Made by a program: the position numbers and the translations under genes
Part shown: piece by piece, positions 11,639 to 24,059 of the stretch
Numbering within the stretch: position 1 is the stretch's first letter
Layout: each line of letters begins with the position of its first letter
Assembly: GCA_029945375.1 (NCBI GenBank)
Contig: JAQOTE010000019.1
Location: forward strand, 1-64,000
Source: Agaricus subrufescens
Taxonomy: Eukaryota > Basidiomycota > Agaricomycetes > Agaricales > Agaricaceae
Direction: 5' to 3'
Length of the DNA stretch: 64,000 bases
Notes under the pieces: generated by a model
The model's database searches: none
The model's input: the letters and a program-made list of their open reading frames with translations, nothing else
What the model was told of the DNA's origin: nothing

Positions 11639-13010
11639 ATGCCCAAGGATTACAATTCAAGGCGGCTTGTTCAAGTTGGTGCAGAGCGGGTGTCTAACGT
11701 CTCGAGCACGGACTTTCCAGGCCATTACCCTGGAGAAGATCACTCTTGGAATTTGCAAGGATTTAGACGGGTGCGTAGTTCTTTATTTTTGTGTTTACTC
11801 TAGATTCTGAATAACGGGCCACGGCAAGGGCAGGGTTTACGTGTAGAGATACAGAGATTATCCAATCGTTCGATAGAGTTCGACCTTGTAGGTGTTGACG
11901 CATCGATAGCTAATGCGTTTCGACGAATAATGATTGCAGAGGTATGTCCTGATTCTCATCTCTTCCCTGTCCATCATTCAGCATAACTCAGGTGCCTACC
12001 ATATGCATAGAATTGGTGTATATATGGAACAATACTTCTGTTATTGTCGACGAAGTACTATCACACAGACTAGGCCTTGTACCACTCAATGTCGACCCAG
12101 CACTTATGCAGTTCAAAACGAGTACGTCACGTCACTTCTGCCTCTATAGCCTCCAAATGTTAACCACTTTACCTGCTAGGCAATGATGATACTGCAACAG
12201 ATCATAATACCATCGTCTTCGACCTCAACATAGCCTGTACTCGCAACCCTGCCGCACCAAAAGGCTCTGAAAACCCTGACGAGCTATACTTCAACCATGA
12301 AGTTTTGTCTGGACACTTGCAATGGAAACCTGCAGGAGATCAACCAACCGTGTTTGAGGGACTACCTCCGCCTGGCCCTATGAACCCCAATATAGTTTTG
12401 GCAAAACTACGACCCGGTCAATCAGTCCGGATGGAACTACACGCAATCAAAGGTGTAGGAAAAGATCATGCCAAATTTAGTCCTGTCGGTGCGAACCACT
12501 TCTTCTGACTCATTTCTGATTAGACTGAAAAATCAAATTATTAACCCACAGCCACGGCATCGTATCGTCTTCTCCCACACATTAAGATTACAAAACCAAT
12601 CCCGCCTCCGCTGTCGGAAAAATTCCAAAACTGTTTTTCACCTGGTGTGATCAAAATAGATCCAAGAACTAGAACTGTGTCTGTAGATGAGAAAAACGTC
12701 CGCAAGGACTCTGTCAGTCGAGAGGTTCTCCGTCATCCCGAGTTTGCGGATTCGGTTGAACTTAGTCGCGTACGCGATCACTTCCTGTGTAAGCGTCTCC
12801 TCATCCTTCGGGTACTCCTCCCTTGCCTATTTTTGACTTTGCTATCTAGTCAACGTAGAATCGGAAGGCGCATATGCACCTGAACGTCTTTTGCCAGAAG
12901 CCCTCAAAGTCATGCGCGAGAAAATCACTATCATCAAAAGCGCCGCTCAGGCTCTAAAAGCTCAGGTGGAGGGCACAAGTTCAGGCGACGTCGATATGGT
13001 TGATACGTGA
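11639..13010 (+). CDS. RPC40: DNA-directed RNA polymerase I and III subunit AC40
   Basis: This is the alpha-like subunit shared by RNA polymerases I and III, which pairs with AC19 to seed assembly of the enzyme. Exon 1 starts [14 protein letters not shown] and ends WNLQGFRR. Following exons give the alpha-motif [19 protein letters not shown], then [20 protein letters not shown] and VPLNVDP. Later parts include the insert domain and [12 protein letters not shown]. The C-terminus is [21 protein letters not shown] before the TGA at 13008-13010. About six exons, all joined in frame, with length near the usual 330-360 residues. The start gives the family's N-terminal extension [20 protein letters not shown]. 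Confidence 0.92.
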
Positions 13011-13085
13011 TCATGAAAGCCATTTGTCATTACGATCTAATTTTATTACATTGACTATTTCCGGTGTTGTGCGAACCAAATTGTA

Positions 13086-14889
13086 TCAATAGAACGAGGA
13101 GTGCCGCTCCGACAACTCCCTAACTGACTGTGTCACAGACGCCCATTTCCTTTGCCACTCCACCGACGTCGCGACGTCTGGCCCTGCGACATCGCGCAGT
13201 CTTGGGAATATCTCCAATAAGGATCTTGCGATTTGTTTGGGCTCTCCACTATATATTGAGTCACCCACGTTCAAAACTTCTAGACTGTCGCAACATTGAA
13301 CCGCGTCCCCACCAACACTATGAACAGTGTTGTTCTGTCGCACGATCTCCTCGGCTCTGTTATCATCTTCATCCCTTCTCTCGCTTTGAGCAGCTCTTAT
13401 GCCAAAATAGACACCCAGCCTTCTCAGATCTTTACACTGCCTCGCAAACGTTCTCAAGCCTTCTAGGGTCAACCGGCTCTCCTCTCCTCCTACTCCATTC
13501 CAGCCAGTTCCGGGACCCCCTAGCTGTAGTTCTTGTAGTCGTGGCCACGCGTTAGCCATTTGATAAGCATCGGAATCGTTGAATGCATATCGATCTTCGG
13601 TTGTGAGGCGGAGATGTGTGAGGCGAGCAAAAGAAAGTAGGGGTTCAAGTGTATCGAGAGTGATAGTATACCTTCCTGCCGAGGAGTACATGCCCATAAA
13701 GGACGGGCTTTCTTGAATACAGAGCTTTTCGAGTCGTGTATCCGCAGGAGATTGTCGAGGGAATCGGTTGGAAGATGTTGGGCAGGTTATGAGATTGTGA
13801 AAAGATTGGATAAACGCAGAGAGTTCAGGTCCAGCAGGTGAACCCTGATCTCTCCAAATTTCTAGGCTCCGAAGATTTTGAATGTTGTCGACGCGTTCAA
13901 GAAGCTGCGAGCATTGAGCCAATCCTCCGCTGGAGCCGCACCCTAGAAGCAGGTCCTCCAGATACGAAAAACACGGGTCTTCTTCCGGGAGTGAATTTAA
14001 AACGTGTTCAGCGGAGTTTTTGATATGCAGGACACGTATCCTCGTCTCTGTCGCGAGGTATCGTACTGCATTCCTCGGAAGGTGTACGCATTGACACACA
14101 AGTGACTCCAAACACTTCAGGCTGCGAAGCGTTTGCACAAGCGCTTCTTGCACACCCAAATCTCTTCTGTGCAACTCCTCGTGTGCCAATGTCAAAGATG
14201 ATAGAGAGCTACCACCATGAATTTCGAGGTTTCGTAGCGACGGTGAGAAGACTGGGATTGAACGTAAAACTCCCAACAAGTACCCGTCGTCGTTGAACGC
14301 AGGTGGTCGAAGTTCAAGGGAGGCGAGAGTTTGTGTGAGAAAAGGGCTATAATGCGGGATAGGATACGAGGTATGTTGTAGAAGTTTGCAAGAACGAAGC
14401 TTTGGGAATGTGAGGACTGTGCTCCGGGTCATGTTCTCGGGGTCGGAAGGTCGCAGGGCCATGTAGATTGATCGGTCTGTTGGAATTGATCCCTTCAAAT
14501 GACCTGGGATGGCATAACTTTCGAGGTCGTTGTAACCAAAATGACGGATACGAGGGGTATAAAATGCACAACGCTCCCAATCTTCTGCGGTAATATTTCG
14601 TGTTAACATCTACATTCGTATTACATCAATCGATTTGTGATAGACTTGAACGAAAGTAACTCACCAACACAGGATGATATCTGGAACACCTGATCGTCCA
14701 CGCATCGTCGGGCAAACACTTGATAAGTGGCTCAAGCGTTGGTATCGTGTGCCACAGTGCATCAAGCGCCGGATCAAGGAACAATGTACAAGTTCGGGCC
14801 AAGTTGGCGAGCGCATCCAAGGAGCTTGATGAGGCGAGGTGTGAGCAAATACACTCGAGGATGTCGAAGACTCGCAAGCAACGATGCAT
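13086..14889 (-). CDS. F-box / leucine-rich-repeat-like protein, two exons
   Basis: Exon 1 (14665-14889) encodes an N-terminal F-box-like segment (CLRVFDILECICSHLASSSS, then LANLARTCTLFLDPALDALW). A 55-nt intron (GTGAGT..TAG, 14610-14664) joins it to exon 2 (13086-14609), which starts MLTRNITAEDWERC. Exon 2 holds irregular leucine-rich stretches (LRNLEIHGGSSLSSL, IQNLRSLEIWRDQG, RLQELQLGGPGTG, LRRLGVYFG). Total about 582 residues. The layout matches the large agaric family of F-box proteins that act as SCF ubiquitin-ligase adaptors. It is not closely similar to the F-box protein at 282-2048 in the parts read. Its stop lies 76 bp from the RPC40 stop, and the two genes converge. Confidence 0.8.
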
Positions 14890-17800
14890 CGTCGTTTTTC
14901 AGTAACCCAAGGCTCTGGACTAAAATACCCTGACGACCTGTCAGAAGAAAAAGTAAATATAACACTCGACGGAGAAGTTCGTAGACTGTCCCACTTGCGA
15001 GAAATAATCCCTCAAATTAGAATACTACTGAATGAGGGGGGAAAGGGAAGAAAGAATCAGGTTCGAGGCGCTTGTTCGGCGTGCCCATGTTGCATCATGC
15101 CAGCGATACTAGCCAGGTTAGGGACAGAATGTGAAATAAGCTACTGCCACATGAACCAGGGTAGGCCGGGTGCAGCACCATTGGTTGAGTGAATAGAGTT
15201 AGCCATCAGTCACCCAGTTCGGATGACGAGTTTATTTATAGCAAATGCTTCTCAAATAACTGGAATAGAATACTGAGCTTCGAAATTATCCAGAAAGTCA
15301 GATATAAAATGGCTGACGCATGTCTTGATTTTGCGGTGAGAGCAAGGGCTTCATTGCTCAGAGTCAATGTGTTGAGTTGAGAAAGGCGAAGCGTTCCAGG
15401 TGTTTAGAAGGTCAGCCCTATTGCTTGCGGTTAATGATAGATTCTTCAAGAAGTGGTTTATTTACGTTGATAGAGTCATGAGAACACGTGTGTTATATCC
15501 ACGGGAGTAGAGAGGTTTTTGCCGGTGATTCTTGAGCCTCGAAGCGCCACGTCCCAGCGTGCGAGGACTCTTACATGTATGGATCGTCTTATCAAGCCAG
15601 CCTAAAAAACGACCGCAATGCCAGCTGGCTTCCGCGCCGGCGTGCAGTAACAGCCAACTTCATCAGGAAGGGTCTGTGGAGCTAGACATGGTTATCAGCA
15701 ATACACCGACATTTGTACTTGTGGGTAGCACGGATATCGCCGGTGTCGCGTCGAACTTTGACGGAGATTCTGCGGGATAGCTTCCGACTCTTCCTTCGCG
15801 CATGGCTGGCGATCCAGGCGCACCCTGAGTCAGTCTGTCAGTGAAGTCGTCATATAAAGTGATCCAAAAGTGTATAGAGTAAGCGTAATTCGACGGCTGG
15901 GAGACAGTCGACGATGTACCGGAAGGAAGGAATAACGCGTGCTCGTGTCCATGAGCGGAGTGAAAGAGTGTGGCAACGTCCATGATCGGCTGGGCCGGCC
16001 TGGATTCTCTCTATGCACCAACATCAGGGTCCCTGCACAATCCTCAATACTTCGGATTAGCCAATAGACCGGGTCCAATGGAGCGATATTTTATTAGAAA
16101 AATCTGTAAACTAGCAATAGAAGCAGATAACACTAAAAACAGACAATCAACCAAGGAGGGAAAAAAAAACATGGCGAATATAGGCCTCCGCCGAAACAAT
16201 GATAAGTTGCAGCTGAATTCCCATCACATCCTATGAAGCACCGGCTCCAAGTTTGATGACCATCGTCGAGCCGCTGTCAGGGGTTAGTTTTGATACATTT
16301 TCAAACCAATCAAGGACAGCAAAGCGAAAAGCCTCGCCAGACAGGCACCGGATCACTAGCAGCTACCCCCGAAGATGTCTTCGGAAATTTAGCTGCAAGA
16401 ATAGATCCATCCAGCCAAAGTGCGCTCGCCTTCTCATTTCGAAGAGCCACGCCACAATGAGTTGATCCAGAGTCAAAAGCTCGCGACGCGATTTACGCCC
16501 TTTCGAGCATGCACCCCTAGGATATGTGTGGTATTGCTGGGCGTTATAAAAAGATGCAGGATATGATATTGCAATGCCAATATCTCCTAACCATACAGTG
16601 CGGATGATTAACCAAGCGGGGACAAGTTCAAGGAATCATTCGTTGTCGTTCCCCAACATACGGAAAAGGAGACAAGGCATAGTCATAAAAGAAATAAAAC
16701 ACACGGCGCTGGATGGCCTGACTGGAGCCCACCTGCATATTGGCAAGCGCTTTTACTTCAAACCTTGCGCAGTTGAGATATGTAGGGAACGTTGATTTCA
16801 GTAAAAAGTTCTCGGCTGACCGTGAGGCAAGACTTCTTTCTGGCGAACTCACTGATAGACTGAACCATTCAATCTTGAACTATTGGGTTTGCTACATCAT
16901 AACGGGTGTGCCGAGGTCAATGAGTCGTTCTTTGACATAGGCGGCTTTGGAGCATACAAGCCCTTGGGCCTTTGCCTATTCCAGCCGACTGGCAGAGCTG
17001 TCACTGCATCAATATCGGATTTCATTTCGATCTAGATGATCGGGCAAACATCTAATTATTGTAGGTGACCCAGCAAGGCACAAGTACGCGGAACATTCTG
17101 TTTCCTTCGTCAAGTGGAGATTTCTTTTTGGTTCTTGTGTTGTTTTTAGTAGAACAGGGACCTGGTATCGCAGACATAGTTAACATGGCAGGTCCATTAT
17201 CAACCAGTGTCGGCGGAGATCTCATCTTATGATGTTCCTCGGCAACAAAAAAATTGTAGTGTAAGCCAGTATCCGGTCTCTAATCACTCACCTGGTTCCA
17301 CCCGAGACGATTGTGCTTGTTTATTGGTTAGCACCGGCCTTCCACGCGACCACAGATAGACGCGACCTGGTGACCAGGATTCACGTACGGCAAATAACCC
17401 GTGTTCGGTGCGGGCCATGAGCCGCTTATTTTCCGGAGTACACAGGTCTTTATCAACAGCGGAGAGGATAGCTCCGATGAATTTGGTGGCGTCGCGCATT
17501 TGACCTACAGTCCAAGTTGAGATGTGAACATATATCGAAAACTTGTCCTTGCCTGTGAACAAATAAAGCACATAAATTGTTGTCGTCACGCTGTTGCTAT
17601 GTATATGTTGCGAAAGAAGGCGCGGCAATATCCGTGATCGAGTATTCAGAGTCCTTCGATTAGTAAACCTGGATTAAACACTTTCAACCCCAGCCCATTT
17701 GTCGGTGGGCGCACTTTGTTTTCTGCCTTCGGTGGTGATCGCTTTCCAGCTTCATCCGCTTCCGAAAGGGCTATGGCTTTAATTTGCGACGGCGATGGAC

Positions 17801-17982
17801 CGACATGCTGAAGGGTTTGTTTGACATACCAACACTATTTATAATGATGCAACTTGATCATCAGACTATGTATCCATTGGTTTCTTTGCGGTGCAAATCA
17901 CCCCATTCTCTTGCCCAACCCAACACGTTCATCCTGGTTTCTGGATTTTGTACTTCCTGGCCTTCCTCCACCTTGTTGGTTC
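14890..17982. other. Intergenic, no supported gene
   Basis: Three kilobases with only short overlapping frames. Two minus-strand frames, 15663-15983 (106 codons) and 17284-17628 (114 codons), are the longest. Neither shows a recognisable domain or a splice chain to neighbours, so neither is called. They could be remnants of decayed genes. Confidence 0.45.
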
Positions 17983-19629
17983 ATGGCTAGTCGAAACAAG
18001 TCCTATCCTGGGATCTTCCTTGTGTTCATTCTCACAGCCTGTCTATCTCTATGTGCAGCTGTTTCTAACAACAACATTGTCACCATCGATGACGCTAGCA
18101 TCTCTAGTGATTTTTACACTTCTCCCACAACAAGTACCTCAATTCCTCCCAATTCTACCAGCACTACCGACCCACAATGGACCCACGAAAATTGTAGTAG
18201 TTGTTTGAGCAAACCAGATCTAACTGCTGTATATGGAGGGACATATACCGCGGTATACCTACCGGCTGGGAATACCTTTCAGTATAACGTTTCATTCGAA
18301 TTCGATGGTCAGTGCTGTCATTTCTCAACATCTATGTCTATTAAAACCACTCGCTAGGAAACGCTATCTTTGTGTATCTCATTCTCTCGAAACAGGCACC
18401 CACTATTTGTACATTCATCCTTGACGGTGAAGCAACACCTTATACTGGGAGCAATATGACCGCCGAGTTTCAGTACAACACGCTGGCGTTCTCGCAGAAT
18501 CTACCTTCACAACCACATACATTGACGATCACCGCCGAAGGACAGGCAAACGAGGCTAACTATGTCAACTTTGATTATGCAACTTTCACGTACGCACCTC
18601 CTTTGCTTGCTGTCTTCCATGACGCCAGTGCCTGACGTTTGTGATGATAAATTCAATATCCTATCCAGTCGCCCGAGCTCTGTTCTCGCTGTTGTTGCGA
18701 CTACTACTATTTCAACGAAAACCGACACAGGCACTCCCACGCCATCACAAACTTCGGACTCTCACACGACACTCAAAGCTATAATCGGCGGTGTAGTGGG
18801 AGGTTTCATCGCCGTTGTCGTACTTATCGCCGTAGCCGCGTTTTATCGAAGTAGACGACTACGAGAGATGGAAGAAGCGCATCCATTTACCCGAACACGA
18901 GATTCATATGAACCTAGAGCCAAGGGTTTGCGTTCGAGGCCTAATGAACGAGAGCATCTCATGCCTTACACGCTCCCTGGCCCTACCTCTCCCCATCATG
19001 AACGAGGCAAATTATCAACGCCCGCGCCGGGTGCAACACCATACGATTTCCTTCTGTCTACGCGTGATTCTCGAAATATGGACCCACAAGATCGAGAACA
19101 AAGGCAAGAAGGACGTCGACTCGAACTCAATAATCGTCTAGAAACCGTCACAGCCCACATGCGTGTTCTCAAAACATCATATGCGCAAGGCCAAACACGT
19201 TTACGGGAAGAAACACGACGACAACGACAGCCAGCGCAAAGAGAAGACATGATTCCTGAAGTGAATGAGACCACAGCCAATCCATCAAATTCTGATCCTC
19301 CACCCGTTGCAGTTGGAGCGTCGCATCGCGTTGATTCTATGACAGCGGGCGGTGGAGGTTTCACACCTCCATCAAACCCTGACCACCCCTTAGCACTTAT
19401 GCCAATCAGAATGCCACAACCTGTCCCTGCCGCAGTAGAAAGCCGAAGCTTAGAATGGCCTTTGGTAAATTCTTATGCATTAGCAGACATGCGGTCACAG
19501 ATGGGGATTATGATGGATCAGATACAATATCTACGAGCACAGCAGGACACTCCATACATACGCGGTTTGACTGATGAGCCTCCGCCTGGCTACATGGATG
19601 CTATTGGACCGTATCATCGGTCGCCTTGA
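17983..19629 (+). CDS. Secreted-type single-pass membrane protein with mucin-like stalk
   Basis: The ATG at 17983 gives a good signal peptide (YPGIFLVFILTACLSLCAAV). An upstream in-frame ATG (17854) would bury it. The outside part has an S/T-rich stretch, cysteines at ENCSSCLS, and a beta-rich domain (NTFQYNVSFEFDG, then GNAIFVYLILSKQAPTICTF). It continues through VNFDYATFT to an S/T-rich stalk. A single helix (GGVVGGFIAVVVLIAVAAFY) follows, then a basic RSRRLRE stop-transfer signal and a cytoplasmic tail of about 270 residues rich in R, E and P. Three exons: the joins at about 18306/18358 and 18594/18688 keep frame. Proteins of this build are common in agarics, with a lectin-like outer domain of unknown ligand. 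The true function is unknown. Confidence 0.75.
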
Positions 19630-19969
19630 TTGATAGATACCCTCGAAACCATTTATAACTTATCACCATTCCGATATAGCTTTTTCATTCTTCGGTTTCG
19701 TCCGTCATTTTAATCTTTGTCATCTGCAATCTACGCCATGTGTTTTTAATATTTCTTTTAGGTATTGCGCGTGTAATAATAGATGGGATTGGGGAAAATG
19801 TATGAGAAAAACAGTTGAAAAACCCGAAATATATTAACATGCTATATGAATAATCAGGTATATTCGAGTGCATTCAACTCCTCCAGAAGAAACCATTAAA
19901 CAACAGAAAACTAATAAACCTATGCCCAGCTCAAATATCTTATCTAAAAAAAGACAGCCAACAGTCGGA

Positions 19970-21849
19970 TCAACGCCTTTTCCCGAGAACCTTGACCAGA
20001 GCGTGTTTCACCACGTTGATCGCCTTCTCCGTCTCCTTCTTCGTCAACGCACTAGTCAAAGCTAACCTAATACTAGGTCTAGCCTCAACCAGTTCCTGAC
20101 CTCTCAGCCTCTTCGCCTTGGTAATTAAAACCCCTTGAACAAGGGCTTCATCTACAACATCCTGTAAAATCTTCTCTTCAGTTGGAATATCCCAATCCCA
20201 ACTTGCAGCATCTTTCGGTAAAATTGACGTGGGGTTAGAAGGTTTAGTTGAAGTAACCATTGTTCCGGCGGAAGAGGGATGTAAGGACGATTTGGAGTTT
20301 TTGATGTAAATGTGAATTATGGGTGAGGCGGGATGTGAAGGGATAGTGATACAGTCTACGCGATCAAGGATTGCACGAGCTACTTGGATGTTTTCATGTA
20401 GCGTTGCAAGGATGGAGGGTGTGTTACGAAGCATATTAATGCCTTCGGAGGCAGCGACGGAGAGGAGAGCGGGCATGGACGCGGAGAAGACAAAGGACAA
20501 TCCGTTGATGCGCTGGTCATCGATACATGATCAGCTGTACTTTAGAGTTGGGCGTGATGGAACGTACTTGATGGTTAACGACGATCTGTGAACCGGCACA
20601 AAAGCCTCCACAAGAGTTGAGACCATTAGCAACTGAACCAATGAGCATGTCTACTTTCGACGCCTGAAGTAACAGTTAGTTACGGGGTTTGCAGTTTTTT
20701 TTTTTTTTGTTGCTTACGGGGACGTTGTATAGTTCTGTCAGACCGCGACCTGTTCGTCCAACCGTACCAAATGAAATACTCTCGTCAAGAACCAGACGGT
20801 ATTTGTGTTTCAGTTTGATATCAATCTGAAAAAAGAAAATCTGAATAAATGGGATTGCGGGATTACGGAGTATTACTTACGAGCCTAGGGAGATCAACCA
20901 TGGCACCATCTTTCTCGAAGACACCCTCAGTAACAATGAAGCGACGAGTAAGAGGTCCTCGTCGTTTCTTCCTCTCCTTTTCGATACTTTCAAGAACCTC
21001 TTCCAGACTCTTCAGATCATTGTGATCGAACCACCGCACGGTAGAACGAGAAATCTGAATGCCCTTCTGAATTGCAAAGTTGACACCCCGGTCCGCGACA
21101 ATGATATCACCACGCTTGCAGAAGGCGGGTATGACGGAAGAGATAGTAGAGAAACCCTGAGAGTATAAAATGGCGGCTTCGGTCCCCAAAAAGTCTGCAA
21201 TATCGCGCTCGAGTTGCATGTGCACATCTATACGGAGCACACGTTGGGATGGGCGGCGTTTGACAGGTTGATCAAGATGCTCACCGAGTGTACCATAGAA
21301 ACCAGGAGGTCCGCAGCTGCCCAAACCATACTTGCGTAGAATTTCAACAGCATGTTCCTTGATTTCCTCGCTTGTGGATAGTCCGGTGAAATTGAAACTG
21401 GCAAGATTTATGGCAGTCTTCCCGGTGCTGACGATCTTGGGTTTGGGGCCATTAGGACCAGAGATGATAGGAACAGCATCCAGCTCGGCTTGTTCTTGGG
21501 GAGAAAGGGCTTGTCCTAGAGGCTCAGGCGTCCACTCATCCACGAGTTCGTCTACTTCCTGAACACAAAGTCAGCTGGTGCCAAGCCATTTATAGAAAGA
21601 GGTGACCTTGTCAGAAAATTGGATAAAGTTTTTGTCTGCGCGCGTCCTCGATTGCAGCAAAGTGCGAATGGCAAAAATCAGGAGGATGAGTTCGAGGATG
21701 GTCCTGCCCGGGTCGTTCTGGTGCGAGCTCTTGACGTATCGTTGGATGACGGCTGAGCCGGGTAGCTTGTTAAAAGCTGCCTCAGCGGTCGTGAGTGTCT
21801 GAGCCAGAAATTCCAGGGCAGGTTCGAGGGTCGTGGACGTCGTATTCAT
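19970..21849 (-). CDS. LCB1: Serine palmitoyltransferase subunit 1 (Lcb1)
   Basis: Lcb1 pairs with Lcb2 in the endoplasmic reticulum for the first step of sphingolipid synthesis, joining serine and palmitoyl-CoA. Exon 1 (to 21849) holds the N-terminal segment with a membrane helix ([16 protein letters not shown]). Exon 2 has the fold hallmarks [31 protein letters not shown] and [16 protein letters not shown]. Later exons give [20 protein letters not shown] and [17 protein letters not shown]. At this last site the pyridoxal-phosphate lysine of Lcb2 is absent, as expected for the non-catalytic Lcb1. The final exon includes the C-terminal aminotransferase subdomain and ends at the TGA (19970-19972). 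Estimated length is about 550 residues, close to yeast Lcb1. Five exons. Confidence 0.93.
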
Positions 21850-22405
21850 GCTGGGCTGGACTGGGTGGCCAAGGCTCAGTGAATAGGAGATGCGTAACTC
21901 GCGCAGGTCGGCGCCAGGTGCGCCTTACTTAATATTCTTTTCTCTTTCTCACCCTCGCCAATCACTGATACTGAGCACTGAGCACGCGCACAACACAACC
22001 TCTCCTTCGCTCCGACGATGGTCTGCTTCTCTCGTTGGCCCACTGAGCCCAGGGACCCCTGATTTATATTGCGTGTCGGTTTAGAAAACCAGCTCATGGC
22101 CTGGTAGACATGCACTTGGAACTCGGTCATCACTGTGCCCTCCTTCTCTAGGCCTCGGGTAAAGGCAATAGAGAACCGGCGCAGTTTCTCATTTCAGGAT
22201 TGGGCCATAGGAACACTTAATCTCCCAGTGGCACCTTTCCGGAGTCGCTTGCCATCGATACCTCTGTATCATTAGAATCAGATGGTGGCTTGGACAGTCA
22301 CTCATTAGGAGCTGTGCTAACAGGTCATAAATTCAAGCGAGAATGGGTATCTATAGGCTACGAATATCCATTCTCCTTCAGGCTCGTACTAACTCTTGAT
22401 CTCCA

Positions 22406-24059
22406 TCAAACCTCTGAGAATCTGACCTCCGGCTGTAATTCGCGGAACGAAGATGCCACGGACGGCTGTCCTGAAGTGCTATCTGGCTGGACCGACGTCT
22501 CTTTGGTAACCACCACCTTTTCAAAGGTTTGCACATATCTTGGCCGAGGGGGGACAGCATGTCCACCCATTCCAAGATCGGCCGACTCTTCTCCAATATC
22601 TCCGGCATACATACGATTGTTAAGCATAATAAGCATACAGTTACTGTACCTGTTGTCGACCTTGTTTAGTCCTCTTCGGTGAATGAGATCAGAGGTTGGC
22701 GTACATCTTTGATAACACATAACCACTATGATAACACATAAGTCAAACTTTTGAATTGAGATCGAGAATACTCACGGAGCCAAGAACATGCTCGTTTTCT
22801 GGTGTATATTTCAGAAGGCATAATCTCTGAAGAAATCTCAAAGTGACTCACGGGTGGTTTTATTGAATCGACGAAAGCGAAAACCGCAAGGAGAACAGAG
22901 ACAAGGGCTTGAAGTGAACGTCAGCCTTAAACAAATTTTCTTGAAAGTGATTTACCGCTCAACACGTTTGATTCTAGCATCAGTCTCACAACCCGACCGA
23001 ACACAGACGCGTTGCGCAAAGAGGTATTGTTTAACAACTGTTGTACTTGGTCAACTTCGTATTGGACAAGGGCCTGTAACTCACCAAGTACGTCATCAGA
23101 CCGGCAATAAGATTATCAGAAATGAGATTTCCGGCAGCCCAAACCTAATATAATTGACCAACGTTAGAGTGGGGAAACAACAAGAAAAGGGAGGCAAACA
23201 ATGGCCAATCGCGTGGATAATGCGTTCCAGTTTGAAATATCTACAAGTGTTTGGTTCTAATAATTGCGTCGGTGAGATCACAGCTGGCGTCGCATATAAG
23301 ATGACCTCACGAGAATTCCTACACCAAGGTAACAGAATTCTGAAGCAAGGATTACCTGAAGGTGAGATCTATTTTAAGCAAACAATAGCTCAGCCTATGA
23401 TAGCATGAAATTTACCTACAGCCAAAATGATTAACGGTAGAATCTTCATGCCACTCAGACGATAGATTCGCCAGCAGTACGCCGACTGTGAAATGATGGC
23501 AACCAGAGAACCCAGTATCGGAGTATCAAAGTTGGCCAAGTAGAATCCCGCCAAGATGTCGGGTTCCCCGAAACCGTGAACAAACCAATGATAACCGTCG
23601 GCGACCGTCATTATTGTCGACACGAGCTCCAAGATGAATGTTAAGAAGACTGATCCCAGCAGTTAGTTGCAATCTCAGTGCAAGAAATGAATAGCATAGT
23701 GTACCAGCAATTTTTAGGAGTTTATAGTCATGTCGATATTTGATATTATAATTGTCTGTAAATTCATTTTGAACAAAAAACAAGGAGCCGTCAATCGTTT
23801 TTTTCACTTACAGAACTGCAAGGTGAAAACTCCGAACAAAAATATAGCGGCAGTAATGCCTACATACTATAAGAGAGTGAGCAAATTGTCCGAATCTTCG
23901 TCAACTTCCAGCCTACTTACCGGAGGCCCTGTGCTGCCAAATCAGTGAGATACAATTTGAGATATTTGGAGGGAGTAACTCAAGAAAAAGACATCAAGTC
24001 AAAAACTGAAAGAAGACGCACAGTTTCTTGAAGCCTGGTATCGGAGGTAGTTCAGACAT
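22406..24059 (-). CDS. DUF6534-family multi-helix membrane protein, copy 1
   Basis: Starts MSELPPIPGFKK (ATG 24057-24059), the same start as the second copy at 28423. A 13-nt micro-exon (23931-23943) encodes TGPP. The next exons give YVGITAAIFLFGVFTLQF and YNYNIKYRHDYKLLKIA. They continue with FLTFILELVSTIMTVADGYHWFVHGFGEP and LANFDTPILGSLVAIISQSAYCWRIYRLSG, the signature of this agaric-specific family. The last exon (ending 22406) carries NRYSNCMLIMLNNRMYAG, the family's LNxR block, and ends in PEVRFSEV. About seven transmembrane helices are expected. No stop or frame break was seen in the exons checked. The family has no known function. Confidence 0.78.

Noticed and set aside
15663..15983. 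106-codon minus frame as a gene
   Set aside because: No domain, no splice chain, and composition like the surrounding non-coding DNA.
17284..17628. 114-codon minus frame as a gene
   Set aside because: The frame has some coding-like parts but no recognised domain or neighbouring exons, so it could be a relic.
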